A stretch of 64,000 nucleotides of DNA from Bacteroidia bacterium (GTDB taxonomy: Bacteria > Bacteroidota > Bacteroidia > Palsa-965). This document shows positions 40,128 to 48,779 of this stretch, in pieces. A program made the position numbers and the translations under genes. Positions within the stretch are counted from its first letter, which is position 1, and each line of letters opens with the position of its first letter. A model generated the notes under the pieces. It was given only the letters and a program-made list of their open reading frames with translations, did no database searches and was not told the origin of the DNA. The stretch is from NCBI GenBank assembly GCA_025454955.1, contig JALONL010000017.1, positions 1-64,000 on the forward strand, written 5' to 3'.

Positions 40128-40408
40128 CTTGATAATGGAGGATCGTAACAAGTTATTAACATGGATCCGTACCTGTTTTTTATTTAACAGTGCTCATTTA
40201 AAATTTCACTTATCGTTAAAAAGATGTGATTTGTCGCTAAAATTCCCATAATTATTGAACATTCCCGGGCATTCAACGTTTTGTTTCAAACTTTAGATAA
40301 CCAATCGTTGCCTTTCCCGTTAAAAGGGTGTAATTTTGCGGCGTCTTTTCAGATAAGGCACCGGTAACTTTAATTTAATCGTTCCTAGGGGGACATTATT
40401 AGTCTGGC
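40128..40408 (+). other. Upstream region of the sigma factor gene
   Basis: AT-rich leader region. It contains the promoter at 40308-40338 and then a leader of about 65 nt to the ATG. Two similar words, TTATCGTTAAAA and TTGTCGCTAAAA (40210-40245), may be binding sites. No gene. Confidence 0.45.
40308..40338 (+). promoter_or_regulatory. Bacteroidetes-type promoter of the sigma factor gene
   Basis: TTG (40308-40310), 20 bp, then TAATTTTG (40331-40338): both parts of the TTG / TAnnTTTG promoter with the right spacing, upstream of the gene for the sigma factor that reads such promoters. Confidence 0.7.
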
Positions 40409-41272
40409 ATGAGACAGCTAAAAATCACCAAATCGATTACGAACCGTGAAAGCGCTTCGCTCGATAAATATCTTCAGGAAATTGGTCGCGAAGAGCTGAT
40501 CACCGCCGAAGAAGAAGTGATGCTCGCAAAACGAATCCGTGAAGGTGATGAAGTGGCTTTGGCCAAATTGGTGAAAGCCAACCTCCGTTTCGTGGTTTCG
40601 GTTTCAAAACAGTATCAGAACCAGGGCCTGAGCCTTCCTGACCTTATCAACGAGGGTAACCTCGGTTTGATTAAGGCAGCCCGCCGTTTTGACGAAACCC
40701 GCGGCTTCAAATTCATTTCCTACGCCGTTTGGTGGATTCGTCAGTCGATCCTGCAGGCACTGGCCGAACAGTCGCGTATTGTTCGCCTTCCGCTTAACCA
40801 GGTAGGTTCACTCAACAAAATCAACAAAGCATACTCACGTCTTGAGCAGGAATTTGAGCGCGAGCCCACCGCCGAAGAACTTTCGCAGGTGCTCGACCTT
40901 CCCGAAGACAAGGTAGCCGATACCATGCGCGTATCGGGCCGCCATGTGTCTATGGATGCTCCCCTGCTCAACGGCGAAGACAACAGCCTGCTCGACGTAC
41001 TGGTGAATCACGATTCGCCCCGCGCCGACCGTCTGCTGATGAACGAGTCGCTCCAGCGCGAAATTGAACGCTCGCTTTCCACGCTCACCGAGCGCGAACG
41101 CGATGTAATCAAGCTTTTCTTCGGTATCGGCTGCCAGCACGGCCTTACGCTCGAAGAAATCGGAGCCAAGTTCGATCTTACCCGCGAACGTGTGCGCCAG
41201 ATCAAGGAAAAAGCCATTCGCCGCCTGCGTCACAGCAGCCGAAGCAAACTCCTTAAAGCTTATCTGGGGTAA
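40409..41272 (+). CDS. rpoD: Primary RNA polymerase sigma factor (RpoD/SigA)
   Basis: A 287-residue sigma-70 factor of the short Bacteroidetes type, without the long region 1.1. Region 1.2 is [20 protein letters not shown]; region 2 has [40 protein letters not shown] and [20 protein letters not shown]; region 3 starts at [16 protein letters not shown]; region 4 has [20 protein letters not shown], the HTH for the -33 element. It guides RNA polymerase to housekeeping promoters. Its own promoter is a strong match. A set of concentric inverted repeats starts four bases after the stop codon. Confidence 0.96.
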   Translation: MRQLKITKSITNRESASLDKYLQEIGREELITAEEEVMLAKRIREGDEVALAKLVKANLRFVVSVSKQYQNQGLSLPDLINEGNLGLIKAARRFDETRGFKFISYAVWWIRQSILQALAEQSRIVRLPLNQVGSLNKINKAYSRLEQEFEREPTAEELSQVLDLPEDKVADTMRVSGRHVSMDAPLLNGEDNSLLDVLVNHDSPRADRLLMNESLQREIERSLSTLTERERDVIKLFFGIGCQHGLTLEEIGAKFDLTRERVRQIKEKAIRRLRHSSRSKLLKAYLG

Positions 41273-41275
41273 ACA

Positions 41276-41398
41276 ATGACATCACTCAGAATCTCAATCT
41301 CTTCGTTGGACTCGATTCGAAAATGCTCATTTACAAAAGTAAACTCCGCTTTTCGAATGCTTCGTCCGCCTCAATCTTGAGATCCTGAGCGATGTCAT
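41276..41398. other. 123-nt concentric inverted-repeat structure downstream of rpoD
   Basis: Three nested inverted repeats share one centre near 41337: outer arms 41276-41297 and 41377-41398 (22 nt, two mismatches that become G-U pairs in a minus-strand RNA), middle arms ATTCGAAAA (41315-41323) and TTTTCGAAT (41350-41358), inner TTTAC/GTAAA (41330-41334, 41339-41343). GGAC (41308-41311) and GTCC (41364-41367) add pairs between outer and middle arms. No T run follows. It could be an mRNA 3' structure, an antisense RNA or a small mobile repeat. Confidence 0.7.
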
Positions 41399-41418
41399 AC
41401 ATTGAACACATAAACACC

Positions 41419-41475
41419 AAACAGCCGCAATGAACCGGTAAGGCCATGCCCGCCCGCGATTCATTGCGGCTGTTT
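41419..41475 (+). terminator. Long hairpin, probable terminator between rpoD and gap
   Basis: AAACAGCCGCAATGAA (41419-41434) pairs perfectly with 41460-41475 over 16 bp; loop of 25 nt; TTTCTATTTACC follows. Likely ends the rpoD transcript. Confidence 0.65.
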
Positions 41476-41519
41476 CTATTTACCATAATTAAACAACTAC
41501 CAAACAGACCTTCAACTCA

Positions 41520-43001
41520 ATGACACTCGACACGATGGAGTCAATAAAAGGCACTGCTGCGAAATCGTATGAAGCCGAACTTAATGAATGGATTGGACAG
41601 GAACGCGCCGCGCTCGAACTGATCAGCCATATCGGCACACTGTGGTATGATAAATCGGTAGAACTCATCATCTTCCGCAATCAGCTTATCGACCGCAGCG
41701 CCAGCGAAATCATGAACCTGCACCAGTATGCCAAAGATATTGTGAAACGCCCCATCAGCGTGAAAGACACTGCCGCACTGGCACTGGCGCTCACCAAAAT
41801 GGACCTGGCTCCTTCGCGTATGGACATTGGCCGCCTCTGCGCCGAGTGGACCGAAGAGCGTGAAAAACACAGCGACATGGCTGCGTTCCTCACCTCCAAA
41901 CTCAGCGGACTCATTGGTGCCGAAAGCCACAAGCTCACCCCCAAAGACGTAATCCTGTTTGGCTTTGGCCGCATTGGCCGCCTCGCCGCCCGCGAACTCA
42001 TTGCACAGGCCGGCAAAGGCGAACAGCTCCGCCTGCGTGCCATCGTAACCCGCGGAAACTCGGCCGAAGAAATCGTAAAACGCGCCGACCTGCTCCGCAA
42101 CGACTCGGTACACGGCCCGTTCCCCGGCACCATTATCGAAGACCTCGATAACAAGGCTCTCATCGTAAACGGCCACACCGTGTACATGATTCACGCCAAT
42201 AACCCCGAAGACGTGGACTACACCGCCTTCGGAATCAATGATGCCCTGCTCATTGACAACACCGGCGTATTCCGCGACAAAGCCGCCCTGAGCCGCCACC
42301 TGCAGGCCAAAGGCGTGGCCAAAGTGCTGCTCACCGCTCCCGCCAAAGACATTCCCAACGTGGTACACGGCGTAAACCAGCACACGGTTGACATTAAAGC
42401 CGACAGCATTTTCTCGGCCGCATCCTGCACCACCAATGCCATTATGCCCATTCTTTACGTGGTGGAAAAAGAACTTGGTGTGGTAAAAGGCCATATCGAA
42501 ACCGTTCACTCCTACACCAACGACCAGAACCTGCTCGATAATTACCACAAGAAATACCGCCGCGGACGCTCTGCCGCCCTCAACATGGTAATTACCGAAA
42601 CCGGTGCCGAAAGCGCCCTCAAAAAAGTACTGCCGCAGCTCTCGGGCAAGTTCACCGCCAACTCGGTGCGTGTACCTACCCCCAACGTGTCTCTGGCGAT
42701 ACTCAATATTGAGGTGAAAAAAGAAGTGAGCAAGGACGATGTAAACAACATCATCCGCCAGTACGCCCTCAAAGGCGATCTCGTGGAGCAGATTCAATAC
42801 GCTTTCTCCAACGAACTCGTATCGAGCGATGTAATCGGCAACCCCTGCCCGTCGGTTTTCGACAGCCAGGCCACCATCGTATCGGCCGATAAGAAAAGTA
42901 TTGTGCTGTATGTATGGTATGATAACGAGTATGGCTACACCCGCCAGGTAATACGCTTTGCCAAGCAGCTTGCCGAGGTGCGCCGCGCTACCTACTATTA
43001 A
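41520..43001 (+). CDS. gap: Glyceraldehyde-3-phosphate dehydrogenase, long form with N-terminal extension
   Basis: A 493-residue NAD(P)-dependent GAPDH. The usual enzyme is about 335 residues; here an extra N-terminal helical domain of about 140 residues precedes it (NEWIGQERAALELISHIGTL, VKDTAALALALTKMDLAPSR). The dehydrogenase part has the nucleotide-binding loop FGFGRIGRLA (about residue 147), the catalytic Cys in SAASCTTNAIMP (about 301), the His in VHSYTNDQNLLDNYH, and the terminal VLYVWYDNEYGYTRQVIRF. Long GAPDHs of this kind exist in Bacteroidetes. Catalytic role in glycolysis or gluconeogenesis is well supported; the role of the extension is unknown. Confidence 0.93.
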   Translation: MTLDTMESIKGTAAKSYEAELNEWIGQERAALELISHIGTLWYDKSVELIIFRNQLIDRSASEIMNLHQYAKDIVKRPISVKDTAALALALTKMDLAPSRMDIGRLCAEWTEEREKHSDMAAFLTSKLSGLIGAESHKLTPKDVILFGFGRIGRLAARELIAQAGKGEQLRLRAIVTRGNSAEEIVKRADLLRNDSVHGPFPGTIIEDLDNKALIVNGHTVYMIHANNPEDVDYTAFGINDALLIDNTGVFRDKAALSRHLQAKGVAKVLLTAPAKDIPNVVHGVNQHTVDIKADSIFSAASCTTNAIMPILYVVEKELGVVKGHIETVHSYTNDQNLLDNYHKKYRRGRSAALNMVITETGAESALKKVLPQLSGKFTANSVRVPTPNVSLAILNIEVKKEVSKDDVNNIIRQYALKGDLVEQIQYAFSNELVSSDVIGNPCPSVFDSQATIVSADKKSIVLYVWYDNEYGYTRQVIRFAKQLAEVRRATYY

Positions 43002-43023
43002 TAGTTGGCAAATACATAAATTC

Positions 43024-43063
43024 AAAACGCCTGTTGCTTTCGCAGCGGGCGTTTTGTATTTTA
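43024..43063 (+). terminator. Terminator after gap
   Basis: AAAACGCC (43024-43031) pairs with GGCGTTTT (43048-43055), with further imperfect pairs (TGTTGC/GCAGCG) inside, then TTTTGTATTTT. Confidence 0.75.
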
Positions 43064-43087
43064 GAGGGTGTGCAGCAAATTAATCCC

Positions 43088-43888
43088 ATGGCAATCAAAC
43101 GTCCCTTCTATTGTGCATTGCTTTTTCTGATATGCTCTTTTGCGGCTTCCGCACAGCAAACAGATTCGCTCACAAAGTCAGAAAATAGTCCACAGTTTCC
43201 CACGCTTACCCTTCGCACGGCCATTCTCCGCAATCTGGTGCGTGAAGCAAATTTTGGCATCGAAATGCGGCGTTCTTTCACGCACGGACATGAAGTGCGA
43301 CTGGGCTATGTGTATTCTTCGGGGCCAGTGGAGCAGTTTTACGAAAAGTGGGCGGTGTCCACATTGGGCAAATTCCGCGGGCCCACTGTGGCTTATCAGT
43401 ACCGGTATTATTTCCACCTGGGGAAGCATCCACGTTACCTGCTGCTGGGAACCATGTATCGCTATCAGTGGTTTACCAATGCTTATCATTCGCTGAGCGG
43501 ATTCAGTACGAGTACTTACGACGAAGAATGGATTGTGCTTTCGCAATGGCGCAACGACCTTATTGTAAAAGCAGCGTTTGGCCTCAATGCCGATCCGCGA
43601 AAAGCCCTGCATTTCGAATTGGGCTTCGGGGCGTGGTTCCGCGATTTATATACGCGGGCGAGCGACTGTAAATCGTGCGGTTATCCCGTTTTTACATTCG
43701 ACGGCCGTTTGCAGGAAATACGAAACCGGCTCGACCCGTTAGATGGGTTTAGCGTTTCGCCCTGGTTGCATTTTACTTTTTCGTACCTCATTTATCCCAA
43801 ACGAAAAGAGAATCAAAATTTCGGGCAAAAGCCATCATCACGAAAAGTACCCGAACCGCTTTTAAAATTCAGCTCTTTCAAACGATAG
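43088..43888 (+). CDS. Secreted hypothetical protein, probable outer membrane barrel
   Basis: A 266-residue protein with a signal peptide (YCALLFLICSFAASAQ, cut after SAQ). MAIKRPFYC at 43088 is the start. The mature part has many alternating strands with Tyr/Phe (HEVRLGYVYSSGPVEQFYEK, GPTVAYQYRYYFHLGKHPRY, ALHFELGFGAWFRDLYTRAS) ending before a basic tail. It looks like an outer membrane protein of about ten strands. No family recognised. A very small secreted frame follows two bases after the stop. Confidence 0.7.
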   Translation: MAIKRPFYCALLFLICSFAASAQQTDSLTKSENSPQFPTLTLRTAILRNLVREANFGIEMRRSFTHGHEVRLGYVYSSGPVEQFYEKWAVSTLGKFRGPTVAYQYRYYFHLGKHPRYLLLGTMYRYQWFTNAYHSLSGFSTSTYDEEWIVLSQWRNDLIVKAAFGLNADPRKALHFELGFGAWFRDLYTRASDCKSCGYPVFTFDGRLQEIRNRLDPLDGFSVSPWLHFTFSYLIYPKRKENQNFGQKPSSRKVPEPLLKFSSFKR

Positions 43889-43890
43889 TC

Positions 43891-44034
43891 ATGTTGCGAA
43901 AATTTTTACTCCTACTCTGTTTCGCAGTGGTTTTCCCGGTTTGTCTCTCCGCAAAAATTTCCGGTAAAGAAGCCGGCGATACGATCATTATAAATTCACT
44001 GGCCAATGAATCATTATTTTCCCATACCCTTTAA
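43891..44034 (+). CDS. Very short secreted peptide (47 residues)
   Basis: The frame begins MLRKFLLLLCFAVVFPVCLS, a textbook signal peptide, and then codes only 26 more residues (ISGKEAGDTIIINSLANESL near the end). It starts two bases after the stop of the outer membrane protein gene. It may be a real small secreted peptide or the 5' remnant of a longer gene; no continuation in another frame was seen before ispH. Confidence 0.4.
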   Translation: MLRKFLLLLCFAVVFPVCLSAKISGKEAGDTIIINSLANESLFSHTL

Positions 44035-44101
44035 ATTACTGCTGTGTAAGAAATGGCCCTATTAAACATTCGCCGTTTCCACTTGTTCCATGATGAAGTT
44101 T

Positions 44102-44109
44102 TACCTTTG
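44102..44109 (+). promoter_or_regulatory. Putative -7 box TACCTTTG for ispH
   Basis: TACCTTTG is seven bases before the ATG at 44116, so the transcript would be nearly leaderless. A TTG at 44083 is 16 bp upstream, somewhat close for a -33 element. Confidence 0.4.
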
Positions 44110-44115
44110 TAACCA

Positions 44116-45345
44116 ATGAAAAACTTCAACATCCCGGAATTTTACCGCAGCCCGGTTATCGACCGTGTAAAAAGCATCCGCAACACGCAGGATCCCCGGC
44201 GCAAAGACAACAGTCCGGCGATACTTGATTTTGGCACGGTGCAAATTGCCATTGCCCGGCATTTCGGGTTTTGCTACGGGGTAAAAAATGCGGTGGAAAT
44301 TGCTTTCCGGGCGGTGGACGAAAATCCGGGCAAGCGCGTTTTTCTGCTCAGCGAAATGATTCACAACCCCGAAGTAAACCGCGATCTGGTGAGCCGGGGC
44401 GTGAATTTTCTGATGAGCACCGACGGAAAGGAAATTGTGCCTTTCGCCGATCTTACGCCCGAAGATGTGGTGGTGATTCCCGCTTTCGGCACCACACTGC
44501 ATATTGAAGAACAATTGCGCGGACTTGGCATTACGCCCGAGAAATATGACACTACCTGCCCGTTTGTGGAGAAAGTATGGAAACGCTCGTCGGAACTGGG
44601 CAGTGCGTCTTACACCAACATCATACACGGCAAACCCGGCCATGAAGAAACCCGCGCCACCTTTTCGCGCGCAGCCTCGCACGGCCCGGCCATTGTGGTA
44701 AAAGACATGCACGAAGCACAAAAGCTCGGCGACTTCATTCTGGGCAAACTCAGCCGCAGCGAATTCGATGCGCTTTTTGCCAGCCGTGTAAGCCACGCAT
44801 TTAATCCCGACACCGACCTGCAGCGCGTGGGCGTAATAAACCAAACCACCATGCTGGCCACCGATACGCAGGCCATTGCCGATTACTTCAAGCAAATAAT
44901 GGCACAGCGTTACAGCGGTACCGAAGAAAAACAACATTTCGCCGATACCCGCGACACACTCTGCTACGCCACCAACGAAAACCAGGATGCCACCTACGGC
45001 CTGCTCACCTGGAATGCCGATGCGGCCATTGTAATTGGCGGCTACAACAGTTCAAACACTTCGCACCTGGTTGAACTCTGCGAACAGAAGTTCCCCACCT
45101 ACTTCATCAAAGACGAAACCGAAATACAAAGCCCCTCACTCATCCACCATTTCGACCTGCACACGCATCAAATGCGCGAAACTGCCAACTGGCTTCCCGC
45201 CAGCCAGCCCGCGCGCATTATCATTACCAGCGGAGCTTCGTGCCCCGACAGTATTGTGGAGCGCGTAATGAACAAAGTACTTGGCTGCTACACACCCACA
45301 CGCACCGCCGAAGAAGCCCTGCAACTGCTCGAAACGGCGAAGTAA
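44116..45345 (+). CDS. ispH: 4-Hydroxy-3-methylbut-2-enyl diphosphate reductase
   Basis: A 409-residue IspH/LytB, the last enzyme of the non-mevalonate isoprenoid pathway. The three cluster-binding Cys are in RHFGFCYGVKNAVEI (about residue 54), DTTCPFVEKVWKRS (about 153) and TSGASCPDSIVERVM (about 380). MIHNPEVNRDL and KPGHEETRATFSRA keep the substrate-binding His. It is about 100 residues longer than the E. coli enzyme, as in many Bacteroidetes. A -7 box lies directly before the ATG. Confidence 0.95.
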   Translation: MKNFNIPEFYRSPVIDRVKSIRNTQDPRRKDNSPAILDFGTVQIAIARHFGFCYGVKNAVEIAFRAVDENPGKRVFLLSEMIHNPEVNRDLVSRGVNFLMSTDGKEIVPFADLTPEDVVVIPAFGTTLHIEEQLRGLGITPEKYDTTCPFVEKVWKRSSELGSASYTNIIHGKPGHEETRATFSRAASHGPAIVVKDMHEAQKLGDFILGKLSRSEFDALFASRVSHAFNPDTDLQRVGVINQTTMLATDTQAIADYFKQIMAQRYSGTEEKQHFADTRDTLCYATNENQDATYGLLTWNADAAIVIGGYNSSNTSHLVELCEQKFPTYFIKDETEIQSPSLIHHFDLHTHQMRETANWLPASQPARIIITSGASCPDSIVERVMNKVLGCYTPTRTAEEALQLLETAK

Positions 45346-45404
45346 ACCGGCCTTTTAAGATTTTTTGGGTTGCCCGCACACTTGTCTGTAAATACCTTGC
45401 AGGC

Positions 45405-46079
45405 ATGAAAAGGTATTTTTATTTCGTAGTGCTGGCCGGTGTAACGCTTAGTCTGTTTGCGTTTCAGGCATTCAGGGAGGTTGAATTCAAATCGCTGAAA
45501 AGCACCAAAGCAGCGGTAACCGACAGCAATTTTCACGACGGCGACTTAATTTTTCAAAGCTCCAATTCGGGTCAGAGTGCAGCGGTGCAGTTGGCCACAC
45601 ATTCCATTTATACGCACTGCGGCATACTGTTTCAGGAAAGCGGAAAATGGATGGTGTATGAAGCCGTGCAGCCCGTGCGCAAAGTACCGCTCGAACAATG
45701 GACAGCCGCCGGACAAAACGGCTTTTACATTGTACGCCGCCTGAAAAATGCCGACTCGCTGCTGAACGAATCGAAAATTGCAGCCATGAAAAACGCCGCC
45801 ACCAAACGCCTCGGCCGCGGTTACGATATTTATTTCAGTTGGGATGAAGACCGGATGTATTGCTCAGAATTAGTGTGGAAAGTGTATGAAGAAGGTGCCG
45901 ACGTGGAAGTGGGTACACGCAAGCGCATGAAAGACTACGACCTCAGTTCGCCATTGGTGAAGAAAATTATGCGGCAGCGTTATGGCAATAAACCACCGCT
46001 CAACGAGTATATGATTTCGCCGCAGGATGTGTTTGAGAGCGGGATGCTGGTAACGGTGAAGGAAGTGGGGAAACTGTAA
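45405..46079 (+). CDS. YiiX-like permuted papain-fold (NlpC/P60 superfamily) exported protein
   Basis: A 224-residue protein with an N-terminal signal or anchor (MKRYFYFVVLAGVTLSLFAF); ATG at 45405 chosen for that reason. The mature domain has NFHDGDLIFQSSNSGQSAAV, the His in IYTHCGILFQESGKWMVYEA and the Cys in DRMYCSELVWKVYEE, the permuted catalytic order of YiiX/LRAT-like hydrolases. It may cleave peptides or amides in the periplasm; substrate unknown. Lies 59 bp after ispH and converges with the next gene. Confidence 0.85.
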   Translation: MKRYFYFVVLAGVTLSLFAFQAFREVEFKSLKSTKAAVTDSNFHDGDLIFQSSNSGQSAAVQLATHSIYTHCGILFQESGKWMVYEAVQPVRKVPLEQWTAAGQNGFYIVRRLKNADSLLNESKIAAMKNAATKRLGRGYDIYFSWDEDRMYCSELVWKVYEEGADVEVGTRKRMKDYDLSSPLVKKIMRQRYGNKPPLNEYMISPQDVFESGMLVTVKEVGKL

Positions 46080-46109
46080 TTCTCTGCTTGCTTACGAGGG
46101 TTGCGCGAA

Positions 46110-48014
46110 TTACCTGTACGGGCGAACCTGCTTAAAGTAAAGCACATTTCCATCAAACTTAAACTCAATGTCCCAGTCGCCGGGGCGATCAGCATAAAAC
46201 TCATTCACGGCATTTACGCTTTGCTGAAGTTGCAGAAGCTGTTTATCGTTCATGAGCGGGCCTTGCGGGTGAAGACTGCTGAAGCAGATGTATTTTGCAT
46301 TTACCTTATTGCTGAGCGGATTCATGTATTTGCTTTCGGTGAGAATAAATTGCTCGCAGCGCACACTATCGGGCGGGCTCACGGTTGACACATCGCCTGC
46401 CTGTGCATTCACCACCAGACCGGGATAATCATTGCGGTAAATGTTGCGGGTAATGATTACGCCGTTTACGTCCTCATCGGGAAAATTGCGGTGTATGAGA
46501 ATGCTCATGGCCGCGGTTTGCTCGTGGATGGCGGCAAAACGGCGTTCCTGCCAGGCGCGGTAGTTGTACATGCCGGCCCATACTTTTTTAATGGCTTTGT
46601 CTATCGGCTTTTTATCGCTGTGCAGTATGCCTGTTTTGCTTTCGTACAAACCGGCTCCGCTGAAATCGGCCAGGTCTTCGGCATTGCTGCTGCTTCGGAA
46701 ACGGTAGCTGTTGCCGCAATTATTCGTGAGCATTTGTGCTTCCGTTTGCCGCAGCAATTCGGCCGAAACAGGTGTTTGCAGAATGGCTTCCCTGATTTGC
46801 GACAATAGCGCATTTGCTTTTTCCGTTTCCTGCAAAGAGCATTGCTCCAGCGATGCAAGCAATGAAGCCACACCCGCACTTTTCAGATGCTGCGTGTAAA
46901 AGTAAAACGGAATTACAAATGCGCCCTGCGGAATACGGAAAAGCGTGGGATGCTTGTCGGCAATGGCTTTCAGGTCCGACAGGCCTTTTGCTTTTGTGCC
47001 AATATCGGCATTGGTGAGCCCGCTGCATTTTTCGATGGGCACAATGTGGCGCAAGGTAGTATTGAGCGGCAAACTGATTTTTTTCTGCGGCGTATTTGTC
47101 GCCTGCCCGGCCGCAACAGGTTTTATGCTCAGCGAATGGCCGTTTACGGTAAGTTCCACAAACTGCCCGTCGAAGCGAATGATTTCCTGGTTGGCAAACA
47201 CATTTTTAAGGTAAGCCGATGGCATTTTTTTATTGTGACTAAGCACTTGTATATGGCTTAGCGGAGTTTGAAAACAATCGCTGATTACGGCTTTGCACAA
47301 GGGAATATCGGCCGGCGATCCTTTTACAAGGAGTATATCGTCGGGCAGGATGGAAAAATACTGTGCTTTCAGGTCGTGGCATACCACCAGTCTTCCGCGT
47401 GCTGTGCCGGGCTGAATCATCTGGTAATTCAATCCGTCGCTGAGTGCATTGGGATTGATAACAGGAATAACAGATTGCGAGGCGAAATACCTGAGTGTAT
47501 TGGTATTGTTGAGCAAAAGAAAGAGGTTGTTTTTCAGCAGGGAACTTTCGCTCACGATGTGAAACATTTCCGCAATCTGCACACTGTCTATTTCATCGTT
47601 GCTGCTGAATTCGAGCACATACTGGTTTGTTCTTTTCAGGTAATTGATGTTGGCCAGGTAATAATCGCGCCCGCTTCCGTAGTTCGCTAAATTGAACACA
47701 CCCAGCCCGAGATTGTAGCCCAGCACATTGCTGCAGAAATCATAATGCAACCGGTACTTGTGCGAATTGATATAGTAAATTTCCTTCCGCTTCAGGTCAT
47801 ACACTGCTTTTACGCTGGTAATTTCGGGATAAGCATCGTCGAGCGGAGCACCTTCGAAGGTTTTAAATTCTTCGGCATTGGCGAGAGCATTGAGATATAG
47901 GCCTTTGTTTTCGGCCACCGAGGCAGTGCCTTTGAAATGCAGAAACAGCTTTACGCCTGCAAACAAAGTTGTAAGCGAGATAAACAGCGTAATGATCCAT
48001 TTCAGCGTGCTCAT
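46110..48014 (-). CDS. Membrane-anchored protein with PEP synthase/PPDK N-terminal (ATP-grasp) domain
   Basis: A 634-residue protein. One N-terminal membrane helix (WIITLFISLTTLFAGVKLFL) followed by about 300 residues without known motif, then a PPDK_N/PEP synthase nucleotide-binding domain: NADIGTKAKGLSDLKAIA, GNSYRFRSSSNAEDLADFSG, AGLYESKTGILHSD and KKVWAGMYNYRAWQERRF. The phospho-His swivel and the PEP-binding barrel of real PEP synthases are missing, so it cannot run the full reaction alone. It may phosphorylate another target or only bind nucleotide, possibly outside the cytoplasm if the helix is an anchor. Next gene overlaps by four bases. Confidence 0.8.
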   Translation of the reverse strand: MSTLKWIITLFISLTTLFAGVKLFLHFKGTASVAENKGLYLNALANAEEFKTFEGAPLDDAYPEITSVKAVYDLKRKEIYYINSHKYRLHYDFCSNVLGYNLGLGVFNLANYGSGRDYYLANINYLKRTNQYVLEFSSNDEIDSVQIAEMFHIVSESSLLKNNLFLLLNNTNTLRYFASQSVIPVINPNALSDGLNYQMIQPGTARGRLVVCHDLKAQYFSILPDDILLVKGSPADIPLCKAVISDCFQTPLSHIQVLSHNKKMPSAYLKNVFANQEIIRFDGQFVELTVNGHSLSIKPVAAGQATNTPQKKISLPLNTTLRHIVPIEKCSGLTNADIGTKAKGLSDLKAIADKHPTLFRIPQGAFVIPFYFYTQHLKSAGVASLLASLEQCSLQETEKANALLSQIREAILQTPVSAELLRQTEAQMLTNNCGNSYRFRSSSNAEDLADFSGAGLYESKTGILHSDKKPIDKAIKKVWAGMYNYRAWQERRFAAIHEQTAAMSILIHRNFPDEDVNGVIITRNIYRNDYPGLVVNAQAGDVSTVSPPDSVRCEQFILTESKYMNPLSNKVNAKYICFSSLHPQGPLMNDKQLLQLQQSVNAVNEFYADRPGDWDIEFKFDGNVLYFKQVRPYR

Positions 48015-48334
48015 TTCCGTTTACGTATTATGAAAAATACGAAAAACAAAATCATCGGAATAACAACGAGTGCAAACGGCGATCCCGATATTCCAATTAG
48101 AAATGGTGGAATAAAAATGGGAGTGTAAAATACAATTGCAGTAATGCGGAGCCATTGTTTCTGCAAAATAAAAGTCAGTATTCCCAGTATATGCGCTACT
48201 ATAAACCATACGATAAAAACGATAAACCCAATTACCAGGGCATCCGGAAAAAGACCACCCCTGGGGAAACCCGCAAAACAGGGAATTACAAAAGCAACCA
48301 GTAAAATCAGTGTAAGCTGTAGTTTCTTCATCAT
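48011..48334 (-). CDS. Small membrane protein, tandem paralogue A
   Basis: A 107-residue protein starting MMKKLQLTLILLVAFVIPCF with a signal-like start, then hydrophobic segments (IGFIVFIVWFIVAHILGILT, LVVIPMILFFVFFIIRKRK). It overlaps the downstream PPDK_N-like gene by four bases. It is similar to the gene just upstream at 48366-48680 (shared FRxLWLRI-type block and the FFIIRKRK end). Unknown family. Confidence 0.7.
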   Translation of the reverse strand: MMKKLQLTLILLVAFVIPCFAGFPRGGLFPDALVIGFIVFIVWFIVAHILGILTFILQKQWLRITAIVFYTPIFIPPFLIGISGSPFALVVIPMILFFVFFIIRKRK

Positions 48335-48365
48335 TTTCAAACTGAAATTTTCGGGTTGCAACAGG

Positions 48366-48680
48366 TTATTTTCGCTTTCTGATAATCATAAATACCAGAA
48401 AAAGGATTGCAGGTATTACCAGTAATGCGAAAGGCGGAAAAAAGATGGCGGGCACAAGCGGGATAAGCAACATTGGGATATATAACACCCCGGCCAAAAT
48501 CCTCAACCATAATTTCCGGAAAATAAATGCTGTTACTCCCAATGCGTGAGTCAATACAACCCAAATCCAAAAGGGCAGGATCATATCATCGTCAATCAAT
48601 CCTCCTTTCATTCCTCCGGCAAAAGCGGGAATGGCGGAAATGAGCAGAAACAACAGGGTAATGGGGAATTTTCTCGACAT
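48366..48680 (-). CDS. Small membrane protein, tandem paralogue B
   Basis: A 104-residue protein (MSRKFPITLLFLLISAIPAF) with a cleavable-looking signal followed by GGMKGGLIDDD and two or three membrane segments, ending PFALLVIPAILFLVFMIIRK. It is 31 bp upstream of paralogue A and reads in the same direction, so the three genes to 46110 may be one operon. Unknown family; the tandem copies arose by duplication. Confidence 0.7.
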   Translation of the reverse strand: MSRKFPITLLFLLISAIPAFAGGMKGGLIDDDMILPFWIWVVLTHALGVTAFIFRKLWLRILAGVLYIPMLLIPLVPAIFFPPFALLVIPAILFLVFMIIRKRK

Positions 48681-48779
48681 ACGGGGTTTTATTCAAAGGT
48701 CGGAATACAAGCGATATTTACAAATTACTCGGATATAAAAAATGTTAAGCCGCAGCCGCGTCATACAAATTACTTCAGG

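Noticed and set aside
41541..43025. 494-codon minus-strand frame
   Set aside because: Complete antisense of the GAPDH gene; high GC at third positions keeps it open.
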